Source: Favolaschia claudopus (taxonomy: Eukaryota > Basidiomycota > Agaricomycetes > Agaricales > Mycenaceae). Taken from it: 64,000 bases of DNA. The translations under genes and the position numbers were made by a program. The first letter of the stretch is position 1; each line of letters starts with the position of its first letter. Below the pieces are notes generated by a model that did no database searches, was not told the DNA's origin, and saw only the letters and a program-made list of their open reading frames with translations. The stretch is from NCBI GenBank assembly GCA_037176885.1, contig JAWWNJ010000156.1, positions 310,001 to 374,000 on the forward strand. Direction: 5' to 3'. Shown here one piece after another: positions 31,643 to 42,817 of this stretch.

Positions 31643-34545
31643 CAGTGTAGTAGGGTTCCTTGGATACGAACTTTGATCTCTCCTTTCTACTGCTCGCAAT
31701 TAAACAGAATAGGATCCCAATTTTTGTAAGTATATACTAGAAGATATAACAAGCTATGCTGAAGTAGAGGCTAGGTAATTAATGAATTATAATGCAGTAG
31801 GAAAAAAGAATGCGAATGCGATCCTAAATGTCACGATTCGGGTGCCTTGGATGTCACGCGTCACACGTCTCCGTCATCGATTATCTCTTCTTCCTCCTCC
31901 TCCTCCTCGTCTTCATCGACGTCCTCCGGCACTGGAATTTGCGGCTTCTTCCCCAGCTTGGGCTTGGGGGGTAGATCCTTCTTCCTAGCCCCTCCCAGGC
32001 TCAATTCGGCACATTTTTTTGTCCACGCCTCGACCTTCTCCGCGTGCTGTCTCTTCATCTCTGCCCATTCCTTTTCCACCTCCTCATGCAACTCCTTTCT
32101 CCGTGCCTTCATAGCCTTCTTTGCTTCCTTCCCCGCCTCCCTCGACTTTCTCGACTCTTCCAGCGCCTCCACCTCCTTGTAAAACTCGTCAGAAGAGAGA
32201 CAATTAGCCTTCCCTTTGAAAGCTTTGCTCGGTCTGTCGCCGCCTTCTCCTCTTGTTAATGCAATGCCTCATTGACCTTCTTCAACCCCAGATTCTGAAA
32301 TACCATCGTCGCGTTCGCTTGCTCAAGCATTTGGTCCCGGACCACCACATTTCGGTGAGCGAGTCCCAATGCTTGACGTAGCCGATCGTTCTCCGCCTCG
32401 AGCTGACCACGAGTTTGATAGGGAGTATCCGTTGGTGCAGGGGCTGCAAGAGCCCAGTCTGGCGCCGGCAGAGAGGCGGGAACATTCTGGATGACGGGTG
32501 CGAGGATCGGGGTGTTATAGGATTTGATTTTGGGGCTGCTGAGGAGGAGCGTGCCAGCAGAGGTATTCCCAAGGTGAGCATACAGTGTGCGGACCTTCTT
32601 GGATGGTGACCAGAGCGCAGGGTCTATGTTTTCGTCGTCGTCGTCTCGCCTACGCCGTCTGCACGGCGTCTCGGGCTCTCTCGACTCGCTCGCACTCGCT
32701 CTCAGGTTGGAGGGGGACAAATCAAAACGTGTCGGTGGCTGGAAACGCATTGCGGCGGTGATGGCGCGAACCGGGCTGGGCTGCGGTAGAGGGAATTCAC
32801 CCCGCGTTGATGTCGCTTGACTAGGCTTCATCTGCTCGGGGCTGACGAAGTTGGGGTTGAAAGGTACGACTCCTGTTACTCGGAAGGCAGCACGGACAGT
32901 TGATTCGTCGAAGGCCTTGACGTACGCGGGGACCCAGACCGACATGAAGTCGGCCTTCGAGACTTCGCGCAGCTTCTTGGCCTCAAACTCGACGATCCCA
33001 GCCTGCCAGCACACCTTGTGCTTTGCGAAGCAGACGACATCGAGCCCTTGAAGGGCGTGGGTGCAGTGAGGCGGATATCCAAGTAAGATAATGTTGTTTG
33101 CCCGTGCGAAGTCTAAAAACTTTTTGCTGTAGTGTGAGCTGTGCCCGTCCAAGAGCAGAACCCGAGGAAGGCCATTCGCCTCGTCTCTTGTCGCCGGATC
33201 GAAGACCTTGACAAGCCAGTCCGTAGCCGAGGTCACCGTTTGTCCATCCGTTGCCGGACTTCGCGAGGCTGCATTAAGGTGAGTGCCTGGACCATTGTGG
33301 GCTTGATTGGGGACTCACAAGGCATTGATAGTGTTCCCATTGGCCCACGCGCTCTGGAAATTAACCCCCGGGAAGATCACCATCGGGGGAACCACCATCT
33401 TCCCATCGCCTCGGATCGTGACCAGGACTGTGATGTTCTGTCGACTTGCCCCTCCCTGCTTATGCTGTGTCTTTGTACCGCGGGGGCCAACGACACGCTC
33501 CTTCCCTGTGTAACCGGTTGGATACCCGCTCTCGTCCATTCCATACACCCTCTCCGGTGGGATTCCCATGTCCACAACAAATTTCTGTACGAAATCCGTC
33601 CAAGACTTGACAGCTTCTGGATTCAGGCTTCGCGCACGCTGCATATCAAGAGATTTACTCCACAAGGTCTGCAGCGCGTCGTGGTGCCGATCCAAGAAGC
33701 CAAAGACCCATTTCTTCCCTACAGCTTGTAATCAGGCCCGTTCTGTGCCTGCAGTATCGCGTTCGCCTGCTGCTCAATCTGGCGATGTGTGTGTGGGAAT
33801 CCCATGTCGGCGGACTCCTTCAAGAAGCCGACGAGAGACCATTCGGTAGCGGGGGAAAGGGTTTGCTTATCTTGATTAGCTTCTGTCATACTCCGTCCAC
33901 CATGTACCCGTCTGTTAAATGTCGCGTAGGCAATCTTGTACTTTCTCGCCACCTGTGCAATCGACTTCGGTTTCCCAAATTGAGAAGGCTTCTCTTGTTC
34001 TCGATGATATTCTCCCAAGGCAGCGCGTATGTTGAGCTCCTTCTTCCGCTCATTCGGCCTTGACGCGCATCGATTTTGCGTGGTAAACCATCCCGAGGAA
34101 CTGCAGACGGCCGGACAGCTGGATGGCAGAGAAGGTGATGAGGGAGAGTCGTGTCAACAAACCAGATGTCACACTCTCACGTGCGGTGATCTTGTACAAT
34201 TTCCAGCGGTCTCAATTTTGGTCCAATTCCTATGCTGTTTAGGGCAAATATGTAGTAGAGAAGACGATCTATCGGATAGATTTCACAATCTGACACAATG
34301 TGGCAGAAATCAGTACGCAACGGCGGAATCGGAAAGTGGATCACTGCCTGATTTGGGACTGATCAGTGGTAAATCACGTCGTGTTCTCGTTTCGCTTTGA
34401 TTGCGGGCACGAAATTAATTCAGAGCATGCAGTCGGGACATAAACTAACATATATGCAAGAGATTTTGCCCCCTTGCAAGCGTGGAGTCTGGAAAAATAA
34501 TATTATTCAAGGAACCTTCCCTATCCAAGGAACCCTACTACACTG
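31643..34545 (-). mobile_element. pogo-family DNA transposon
   Basis: Ends CAGTGTAGTAGGGTTCCTTG and its inverse, matching over about 24 bp, flanked by TA (31641-31642, 34546-34547). Length 2903 bp. It encodes a DDE transposase on the minus strand. CAGTG ends and TA target are the signature of pogo elements. Confidence 0.92.
31861..34063 (-). pseudogene. pogo-type DDE transposase, frame-broken
   Basis: Near 34060-33720: N-terminal helix-turn-helix (KSIAQVARKYKIAYATFNRRV) and a CENP-B-like second helix region. A one-base loss near 33722 shifts the frame. 33695-33315: DDE core with first Asp in VYGMDESGYPTG. An intron at about 33314-33267 follows, then another shift. 33236-32256: second Asp in LLLDGHSSHYS and third in ALQGLDVVCFAKHK. 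A basic patch (CRRRRRDDDD) and a leucine-zipper-like tail follow. 32172-31861 encodes a further Glu/Lys coiled coil ending in an acidic run. All three catalytic Asp are present but at least three frame breaks make this copy inactive. Confidence 0.88.
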
Positions 34546-36615
34546 TATCAGAAATTCACAATTTAAAGAGCTCTGATTGAGCTCTGGCGGAGTTGGAATG
34601 AGCTCTTCCTCCAACTCTGTCAGATCTGGGATACTCATAGGTGCCGATGCTTCAAGTTGTGTACTAGATTGTATGGATTCTCTTCTTGAGGTCCGCGGTA
34701 ACTACTATCAATAGTTGTTGATTAAACAAGCTCATCTCTTAATCATTCTGCTCAACCTATGTGGCTGAGACTCCCGGGAGACTGAGAGTCTCGGTGAGTC
34801 GACTCTTCCGTTTTCAACTACTCTCAGGCTTTCAACTATTCTCAGGTTTGTTGCTTGGACGCACCAGATTTGCACCAGATAGACCGGGAGCTCAAACAGA
34901 GATTTTCTAAGCCATGCGAGGTTCCCACCTACAATAAACATCTTTCATGCAAGCTGATTTGTACGCTCTTGCAGGGCTCACCATCTTCAACGATTTGTTT
35001 CTCTCGCCGGTCCAGCACAAATATGTTGTGGATAGAGTTAAGTACTCGTTATCCGCTACGTCTCTACTAGGCTTGAATTGATCCAAACGAGCCACGCTCT
35101 GCGCAGGTATGCCTCCGTCTCAGATGAATTATTGTGCTTGAGACACCTCAAATTCATTATTCAACCTGGGCGATACTCACAATGGTTATCCGACCGATGA
35201 TCTGTGATTTATTATTTCTGAGCTGTCTCCGCCGCTAATTCTACTTATTCAACTAGCCAGTACTGGAGCTCGGTTGAATATACATGTACCCCACACACAG
35301 GTGTCTTATTCAACAAGTCCATTTCCCTGCAGCTCTGCTCCTTCGATACGCTGTGGCAATGCCCCTAGCTAGTATCCTGCTCCTGAATATCGATAATGAG
35401 TTTTAGCAACCCGTCTTTCTGTGTTTGTTCGTGTCCTTGAACATTTACATTGACTTAAATTCAACTCACAAACACCAAGGTCATCTTGGTTGAAATTCAC
35501 CTTGTTTTCCTCTTACTGGGTGGGCAGCGCACGCAATTTCTCTCTGTGCCACCAGCGAACCCTGTTGCTCCTGGAATTCGAATTTGCATCGTGAACTTGA
35601 GAAGTATCTATTGCAATCACCCCGACCTAATTCTTCCCGGCAAGATCTTCTCAAATTCAACATGCAATGAATGCGGGTCAGGATTGATTCTCTGATCACA
35701 GTGTTAACACTATCTCAGCGTTTTTGGAATTTTTGTTGACTACGCTTGGATCCCAGCTGGAATATCACCAATGCCAAAGTCTTCTTGTGTATGGATTCGC
35801 CGCCTCGGCCCATATATTCCAGCGTGCGGCGGGCAGGAAATTGTTTAAGTAAGTAGAAATTTCATCTGCTCCAGCTTGCAGCACGACTCGGAGACTTGTT
35901 AGTGCGACTCCAACTGAGATTTATACGTTGACAAGCCAGCGTAGGCCACAATTAGATGGCGAGCAAAGACAAGATCATGAGATGTGGGAAGCATTGTGTA
36001 TACATGTCTCTATGTAGCTATAGTATATTGATTCTCAGACCTTCCCATGCTGAGTGAAAACCTTCTCAGCTCAGGTGGATCCGGCTCGCCCTCAGCTACT
36101 AGTAGCACAGGAGAAAACCGTCAAGCAGCTGTGCAGATTGGTGAGAGCTTTGGTGGGAATCTCCACAGACTTGATTCAAACAAAACAAATCAGGAAAATG
36201 GAGGGAGAAAAACATGGAGAAGTATCCAGGGCAACGACCAAGCAATGGCGGACATACCACTGGCAGAGAGCGATGCCGATACAAGGGATCATTGTGCAAG
36301 CAAGCGGATCAAGCTGTGTTTTGACTGACTGATGGCCGGCTGTTTGGATGGATGAATCGAAGTTCTGGTACATCAGATGCATCAGAGTCTAAGTGAGAGT
36401 CAAGTACAACCTCCTGTGATCGATGCCAAACTTCATCCAAGTTGAACTTCGACTACAAGTTCAACTTCGGGTTCAATTGCCTTTTTTGGAAAATTTCAGG
36501 TCGGAAGTTGAACTTCGGTCGAAACTTCGCACCGAGCGGCGAACTAGCCTCAAAACTGCGACCTCGAGTTCCTTTTACGTTAAAACTAGAATACTTACTG
36601 AAAAATGAATTTATA

Positions 36616-37144
36616 ATTTTCCCGGGATAAAGAAGGTCTGCGCGGTGGAAGTGAAATGGGGAGCGGTGGATTGTTGGATCAGGGAAGATATTTGACTCTC
36701 CGAGTACGAAGTCAATCGTGAAATGGTGATGATGATAAATAATTTTGCCAGTTTAGTGCCGTAGCGGGCGAGGAGCTCGAACGATAAGTAGAGGGAGGCT
36801 GGAGTAAATAGGAGAGTAATCAATAGAGCACAGAGTAGAGTGGAGTGGGGGTATTGATGTTGTGATAACATAGTGAGGTCGTAGCAAGTTTTACGTCGAT
36901 CGCCACGACGGATAAATAAATCAAGGATGAGGGAGGATAAAATCGATAAGAGGGAGCGCAGGGACCTGTCTGAGTAAATATCTGTGTGTTGGAGTGCCGT
37001 CCGCGGGGCACGCGAGAATATAGTCCGTAGAGTGGGTAAGGTTGCAGTGGAGCTAGTTGACGTAGGGAGAGTCCGAAGTGGTGTAATCAAACTCGTCTGC
37101 AAAGATCTGAACATGCGGAACGGTTCCCAGTATCCCGCTGGCAA
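36616..37144 (-). CDS. Gypsy Pol extra region, C-terminal part with hydrophobic stretch
   Basis: The frame (different from the preceding 859-residue frame) reads to FIPGK and then directly into VHFTNVVEV once the TIR element is removed, so its 3' end is genuine Pol. It contains a hydrophobic run (LLCALLITLLFTPASLYLSF) of membrane-segment length. Whether that is real or follows from a frame error is open. Confidence 0.5.
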
Positions 37145-39632
37145 GTATGTCAGAAAATTCGTGGTGATGAACGAATTTGAACTGGAGGAGTTTGTTGATT
37201 ATAACCGCCAAGTCTTGCCAGTTTTTGTAGACTGAATCGAGGAGGAGTCTGGCTGCAGCAAGTAGAAATTCGTGTTCGAATGGATGGATCAAGGGATGGT
37301 ACAAGTGCGTGCGCGATTTGAAGTCGCCGGGGTAACTAGGGGTTGGTTTCTTCACTGGTGAGTCATAAAAGGCCAATGCTCGAGTGTGCGCAGCGTTGTA
37401 TTCGGTGGTGTACGTTATGCGTCGGCCAAGCTTCTCCTCCAAAATTCGCAGGGCGATGAAGCGAGGATTGTGGATTTTAAGGAGGCGTACCACGAAGGCG
37501 ATACCTTCCTGAATGAGCTGACGCATTCCTGCACAAGAAATGGTGAAGAGATCCTTGGGACCAAGCTCGTAGGTGTTGGAAAAGGGAATGGGATTGAGTA
37601 AGAAGGGAGTAATGAAGTCGATGTGGAGGATGTTCCGAATCCGCAAATTTTCACGGTGCTGTGAGAATATCTCAAACATGATGCGGCGAAGATGATCAAA
37701 GTATCTAGGGCCATCCTTGTGACTTTCGAGACCAGCGGAGAATTCACGAAGACCGCTCTCGCCCAAGTAAGGACGGAAGGCGTTCAGGCCAGGAGGAAAA
37801 GTGGTAGCTTGTCCGGAAGTTCGGTCGTGCTCGTCCTGGGCCTCAAGAAATTGGAAGTGTTCGTGGGTGAACTGCGAATTACAGATCGAGGTCCAGATTC
37901 GAACGACATTGGAAATGGGACGGGGGTTGTCGCCTTCATGCTTCACACGGACTTCATCGCCGCCATCCGGCTCAATGCGATCCATAGAATAAGTGTTTGA
38001 GCAAACTGAAGCCAAAGTAAAGCATTGAGTAGCTTTATCTGCTTCGTCTCCCTCGACGCGAGTAGGGTGAGCACTGAGGACTGAGGGTGGATCATGGGGT
38101 GTAAAGCGCGCATGCTGCACAACGGAGGATGCCGCGCGCTGTGGAATTGGAGTCGCAGCGGTTGAATGCGCAATGCGGGGTCGAGTGTAAGGGGTGGTTG
38201 GGTTCTTAGGTCCGCGTGGGGTCGATGCACGAGTAGGGGTCGCGGAAAGCGAATGGGAAGAAGGCTCAGATGAGGATGGAGGTTGGTACAGAGAGGAATT
38301 GCCTCGACGCCTCGGATCGGTGGTGCGTACAATTCCCGTGGGTTCAACAGTCAACAACGGCATGACTGCATCGAGGACACAGGTAGGAACAGGGTTGGAC
38401 TGCTCAGCAGCTGCGTTGGACGGGAAGTATTGAAAGCGCAAGTTTAAACCATTTTCAGACTGGTCAGGCGCATCCGAGTGGCCGTACGACATTTGTTTAT
38501 AGAAGTAACCAGTACCGTTATCGTTTACAACGGCAAGAGGGATGTCGGTGGTAGGATGGACTGGAGAGTCAGGGTATCCGAGTTCCTCAACCGAGTCGGC
38601 TGGAGTGGATTCACGAGAGGAAGTGTAGATGGGAGAAATTAACGATAGGGAGCCTGTCTCAACAGGGGAAGACGAAGGGCGAATGTCCATGTCAGATAAT
38701 GGAGGTAGAGAGTTGTATGGGATCGAAGTAAATTCGGGGAGGTTGCGAGCGAAGGTAAGGAGTGTCCGAATGAAAGATCGAGGTGAGAGGTTGTCTGAGA
38801 TTGCTTCTGGCAATAAATAAGGCCGCCGAATTAATACCAATCGCAAGAATTTGCTTTCATGGTCGGAGATATGGAATGTTGGTCTGATTGTCAGGATGTT
38901 GAATAGATATTGCAACGGATTCGTTGCCAAGCGCTTCAAATCAAGGGGATGCAACGGTCTATCCCGGTCGAGACTGTGCGCAGTAAATCCCAAGGCACCA
39001 CTCGGAATGTTACTGTAATCGTGTGCATGTTCCTCAATTAGGCGGGAGATTCTTGAAATAAAAGCCGTTGGGGTGAGTTGCAATTTTTCCGCAACCCAAA
39101 CCAGCTCAGGATGCATTTGCAAGAATCCTTGAAAGTGAAGCAAATGTCGGGGTGCGACAAGGGAGCGATCTGCGTAGAGATCACAGAACAAAAGAAGGTT
39201 TGTTCGGGCGACTCGGAATGAATAATTGAATTCCTCGTGGATTTCTTGTGCCTGAACGCGTGCAAAACCTGTGAAGAAAGCATGGACCGAGACTCCGTTG
39301 AGTTCCGGATTGAGCAAGATGTTCGGCATTCGGTCCGCTGTCAGAATAGAGTTGGCCAATAGGATAAACTCGTCTCGTTGAGTCTCCCAGTCGTGAATGC
39401 ATTCAAAGGCTCCATGCATCATGAGTATCTTGCAAGAGGGGCAGATTTCGCCTCTAGGAATCTCGTTTTCAAGAGGGGGAAGGTCTTCGTCTTCAGCAAG
39501 CGAGGGAATCTCGACTTCGTGAGTATAGACAGGAAGCGTAGATTGCGAGGTAGCGCAGGAAACCACGGGACGGGCCGCATGAATGATGTGGGTCATGAAT
39601 GACCCCGGCATAGGAACAAGGTTGCTTTGCAT
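37053..39632 (-). CDS. 859-residue extra region between protease and RT of the Gypsy element
   Basis: An uninterrupted frame of 859 codons. Residues 64-80 hold a C-x2-C-x5-H-x4-C-x-H cluster (CPSCKILMMHGAFECIH), possibly zinc-binding. Residues about 90-300 and 580-859 are rich in predicted helices (for example FNYSFRVARTNLLLFCDLY and RYFDHLRRIMFEIFSQHRE). The middle, about 320-560, is Ser/Pro/Thr-rich and looks disordered. It follows protease in order and precedes RT, so it is part of Pol or a separate product. I recognise no enzyme. Its intactness over 2.6 kb, in an element with other broken frames, is notable. Confidence 0.7.
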   Translation of the reverse strand: MQSNLVPMPGSFMTHIIHAARPVVSCATSQSTLPVYTHEVEIPSLAEDEDLPPLENEIPRGEICPSCKILMMHGAFECIHDWETQRDEFILLANSILTADRMPNILLNPELNGVSVHAFFTGFARVQAQEIHEEFNYSFRVARTNLLLFCDLYADRSLVAPRHLLHFQGFLQMHPELVWVAEKLQLTPTAFISRISRLIEEHAHDYSNIPSGALGFTAHSLDRDRPLHPLDLKRLATNPLQYLFNILTIRPTFHISDHESKFLRLVLIRRPYLLPEAISDNLSPRSFIRTLLTFARNLPEFTSIPYNSLPPLSDMDIRPSSSPVETGSLSLISPIYTSSRESTPADSVEELGYPDSPVHPTTDIPLAVVNDNGTGYFYKQMSYGHSDAPDQSENGLNLRFQYFPSNAAAEQSNPVPTCVLDAVMPLLTVEPTGIVRTTDPRRRGNSSLYQPPSSSEPSSHSLSATPTRASTPRGPKNPTTPYTRPRIAHSTAATPIPQRAASSVVQHARFTPHDPPSVLSAHPTRVEGDEADKATQCFTLASVCSNTYSMDRIEPDGGDEVRVKHEGDNPRPISNVVRIWTSICNSQFTHEHFQFLEAQDEHDRTSGQATTFPPGLNAFRPYLGESGLREFSAGLESHKDGPRYFDHLRRIMFEIFSQHRENLRIRNILHIDFITPFLLNPIPFSNTYELGPKDLFTISCAGMRQLIQEGIAFVVRLLKIHNPRFIALRILEEKLGRRITYTTEYNAAHTRALAFYDSPVKKPTPSYPGDFKSRTHLYHPLIHPFEHEFLLAAARLLLDSVYKNWQDLAVIINKLLQFKFVHHHEFSDILASGILGTVPHVQIFADEFDYTTSDSPYVN

Positions 39633-40851
39633 GTGCTGATCTTCTTTGGAAACGATTATTTCCTGTGTCTGGGTCCCGGAAGATCAGGTACGTTCCATCT
39701 GTTCGTTCATCTATTGACACGAAGTTTCCTTTTTGCCAAGGTCGGCCGAGTAGCATATCAAAGGGGAAGGATTCTCCGACCCAAAAATTTGCGCTCGTGC
39801 TCGCACCGCCCATTGTGAGTTGTACGTCGGAAAGGTATCCCCGGAGCTCCTTTTGGACACCATTTGCGTCCCCCATGTTCACATGCCTCGAGATATCCAT
39901 GGAAACATGTGGAAGAATTTTTCGCTAGGCTCCTCGAGAGACTAAGTTTAGCATGGAACCCGTATCAATAATAGCCAGAATATTTTTCCCGTTGATAGTA
40001 ACTTGGACTCGAATGAGTTTTTGACTGTCCCTGGACACGAAAGATGCTGCGGTGAAGGCAGTGTTTTCACGGGGAAGATTTGTTTGAATGGGCAGCTCGG
40101 AAAGATTTTCTGCAATGGAGTTTACTGCGTGTTGATTTCGAGGGTGATTTTTGAGTCGGATTGCTTCGCTGAGAGCGTTGGATACAGAAGAAGAGATACC
40201 GAGGATTTGACCCGCCGGTAAAGTGATTGGAGTGTTCAGTAAGGTGTTCAGAACATGGTTAGGATCAACGAAGGCAGACACTGCCGACTGCCTCGGTCCT
40301 GATTTCTTGGCCGGCTTTGGTGGATTTGTCGTTGAATTATTCGGCCTCGAAACCGCCTGTGAGTCTTCCATAATGACATCGTCTTTAGAAAAATCAATAC
40401 GGGGTTCAATTGCGTCGATAGGATGCTGGATGGGGATCTGTTCTTCCCTGTGCTCGCGCTTGATTGATTGATGTTCCAAGGCAGGTTGCAAAGGAGTCCC
40501 TGAGTCCTTTACATGTGAACGAGTTTGAGGTCGTTGTTTAGGATATGGCAATGGCTTCTCGACGAATCTATCCGATGATCGGGTCACAGCAAATATTTTG
40601 GTAAGTTCTTCATCCGTTGTCGACGATTGAACAAAGACGGGCATGATAGAATCCTCAGGAATCGTCTCAAGGGTATTGCATGCCTGCACTGGTGCGCTCG
40701 AGGTGTATGTGAAATTCGCCTGAGCAGGTGGAGCAGCAGCGGGCTGTCGTTGCCGATTAAAGGCATCGATTAGGGTCTCGTTCTGTTGACCGTATCGCCG
40801 CAATAATCTTTCATCTGGCCATTCAAGAGTACCACGATCACCTCTCTTCAA
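39493..40851 (-). CDS. Gypsy linker and aspartic protease (one in-frame stop)
   Basis: After Gag the frame shifts by +1 into KRGDRGTLEWPDERLLRRYG and a long Pro/Ser linker. It reaches the protease: VTINGKNILAIIDTGSML with the catalytic D-T-G-S, then a TAG at 39925-39927 only eight codons later. In the same frame the protease continues (GYLSDVQLTMGGAST, FDMLLGRPWQKGNFVS). So one stop codon splits an otherwise good pepsin-like domain. It may be a simple mutation or, less likely, a readthrough site. Confidence 0.75.
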
Positions 40852-42022
40852 AATTTTTCAAATCTCCACGAGAAACAACTTCCTGGATGGCAGTACATTC
40901 CCATAATCCATGTCCATTTTTGCCGCAACCCCAGCAGAGTCGATCTTCAGCGCGAACGGGTGGACGAGGTTGCGATTGATTTTGAGAAGCACCAGGAGGT
41001 GAGTATTGATTGTTGCGAAAATTATTTGGTGGAAGAGGGGGTTGGCTGACTGTGAGAATAGGCACTCGAAGGCATTTAACAGCATGAGGATCGAGCTTCG
41101 TGGCCTGATAGTACAGGTAATTGTACTCAGGATCTTCAATACTCATTCTACTCATCCGCTTTATGAGTTCGGCTACTTCGTCGGTAGACTCCTGTGCGTT
41201 TTTCGAACTCGACTTGGGGGTAGAAGTGGTAGGAAGAGGTGCTGAGTCTTTGGCTTTACAGGTGCGTTTCTTCGTCTTTCTTTTCGGTTTCTTGGATTTC
41301 TTTTTGCGGGGGACATAGTCATCGTCTGAGTCGGTTTCAGACGAATCCGTTTCGTCCTCTGACGAGGATTCGCTATCCTCTGAATCCGATTCGGAGGAAT
41401 CAAGTTCAGCGTCGAATCGATTTCGGCGAAATTTGGCTTCCACGATCTTGACAATGTCGTCTTTGGGAAATGGTTTTGACATATCCCGAGTGGGATCCGC
41501 CGCAAGAAGACGTTCCTCAACGATTTCTCGGAGGGTAGAAGGCATCCCGTGCCAGAGGTAGCGCTCGGCCTCTGCCTGGGTGATTAGTTTCTGGTTCTCC
41601 AACCAACCCGAAACTTTGGTATGTGCGCGAATATAACGGCGCCATTGGGACATGGATTTAATCGGCCGTTTGCGCCATTTATTCGTGAGTTTGACGAGAT
41701 CGCTGAACGTGTGCCGCTGATGGTCTTTGTCGGCGTCAAATAAGGACAGCATGTCCGTGGAAAGGTGCGCCCAATTCGGTGTGGCATAATGTTTCATTCC
41801 TTCAAGGATATGAACCACGTTCCGTGAACAATAGTCGGCCAAGCATTCGATTCGTTCCGTCTCAGAGGTAACGTTGTTTTCAGCAAACAGCTTGTCGAGG
41901 TGCGTAATGAAACGAGCGACGTCCTTGGGTTTGCCCGTAAATTTCTTTGGGGCGCCTCGAGCATTCAAAGAGGGCATATCAAGCTGGCTACGAGCCCGTG
42001 GTTGAACTTGTGTGGTTGACAT
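40838..42022 (-). CDS. Gypsy Gag with CCHC knuckle
   Basis: I place the start at the ATG at 42022 (MSTTQVQPRARSQLD); the open frame extends upstream only through a GTG and leader-like sequence. Residues about 20-200 form a capsid-like domain (APKKFTGKPKDVARFITHLD, LVKLTNKWRKRPIKSMSQWR). A Ser/Asp/Glu-rich stretch and a basic patch (RKKKSKKPKRKTKKR) follow near 240, and a CCHC knuckle CWGCGKNGHGLWEC near 362. The last codons overlap the next frame. The primer-binding site lies 116 bp upstream. Confidence 0.88.
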   Translation of the reverse strand: MSTTQVQPRARSQLDMPSLNARGAPKKFTGKPKDVARFITHLDKLFAENNVTSETERIECLADYCSRNVVHILEGMKHYATPNWAHLSTDMLSLFDADKDHQRHTFSDLVKLTNKWRKRPIKSMSQWRRYIRAHTKVSGWLENQKLITQAEAERYLWHGMPSTLREIVEERLLAADPTRDMSKPFPKDDIVKIVEAKFRRNRFDAELDSSESDSEDSESSSEDETDSSETDSDDDYVPRKKKSKKPKRKTKKRTCKAKDSAPLPTTSTPKSSSKNAQESTDEVAELIKRMSRMSIEDPEYNYLYYQATKLDPHAVKCLRVPILTVSQPPLPPNNFRNNQYSPPGASQNQSQPRPPVRAEDRLCWGCGKNGHGLWECTAIQEVVSRGDLKNFEER

Positions 42023-42137
42023 GATGGTGGAGCGATCGATGTAGCGAGGGATGCGGGACGGGGTGGGACGAAAGAAGGTGATTCGGTGAGTTGAATTCAA
42101 TATTGGGAAGGAAAGGGAGCTGATTGTCACTTCAAAA

Positions 42138-42156
42138 CCCCTCGCGGTGGGCTCCA
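42138..42156 (-). promoter_or_regulatory. Primer-binding site of the Gypsy element
   Basis: On the minus strand TGGAGCCCACCGCGAGGGG starts two bases after the 5' LTR. TGG at the start matches a tRNA CCA end. The same 18 bases recur at 46140-46157 in the LARD. Which tRNA is used was not determined. Confidence 0.8.
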
Positions 42157-42817
42157 GATGTGACGTCGTATATTGAATACTCCGAAGTAACGTTTAAACC
42201 AGGCGTTAGGCTACGAAACTCGGGTGAGTGGGTTTGAAGCGCGTTCAGTCCGAATCCAACCCGAATAGGAAATGTTGTCGAGATAGATGAGGGGTCGACC
42301 CAGTGCGAAGACCTCGCTGTATTTCGATGAGACGTGGAGGGTTTTGAGAGAAGACAGTGATCTGTAGGCTGGAAGGTTAAAATAAAGTAAGGATCGATTT
42401 TACCGTTGGTTATTTAAATCCAGAGTATTTAGACGGGAGGGCGAGTGTGGCAGAAGATATGGGTTCCAAGATGTTATTCTTGCAAACCTCAAGCAAAGGA
42501 GACGGTCGGGTGGCACCAGAGGTTATGTAGAAACGGGTAGTAATTGGTACGATGCTCTCGAGCAGCAACTACGAATAAATACAAAGAGGAGTACCGGTAT
42601 TCTGGGTTTTTACATGTGGTACAGAATAAATTGAGATGAGGTGTCCATGTGGCTTGCACAGCCAAATATCAAGGAACGAGGGGTCGTTTCCATGATCTGG
42701 GGATCGCTCGCATGGCCGTAGTAAGGTACAGAATATCAGTTTTCACCTTGGAATGAAGTTCAACCAATAAAATTGTGTCGGAGTGAAATGTGGATAATTT
42801 CTCCACATGCAGCTCTT

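Larger units (their letters stand above)
30702..36615. mobile_element. TIR element inserted in Gypsy pol, itself containing pogo
   Basis: ATTTTC flanks both sides (30696-30701, 36616-36621). The ends are inverted: TATGACCTCATTTTTCATTA at the left and TATAAATTCATTTTTCAGTA as reverse complement of the right, with similarity continuing through TATTCKAGYTTTTA. Removing it closes the Gypsy frame (FIPGKSYVHFTN). Without pogo it is about 3 kb. I see no coding in 30702-31640 or 34548-36615. At 31603-31626 it holds a right-end fragment of the Mutator-like MITE family found at 55.5 and 57.1 kb. The superfamily is uncertain; the 6-bp duplication may be a decayed 8-9-bp one. Confidence 0.75.

Noticed and set aside
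36616..37144. Envelope-like gene in the Gypsy element
   Set aside because: The hydrophobic run lies upstream of RT inside Pol, not after integrase, and there is no signal peptide or separate start.
40855..40862. -1 ribosomal slippery heptamer (A AAT TTT) at the end of Gag
   Set aside because: The following Pol frame needs +1, not -1, so the heptamer cannot explain it.
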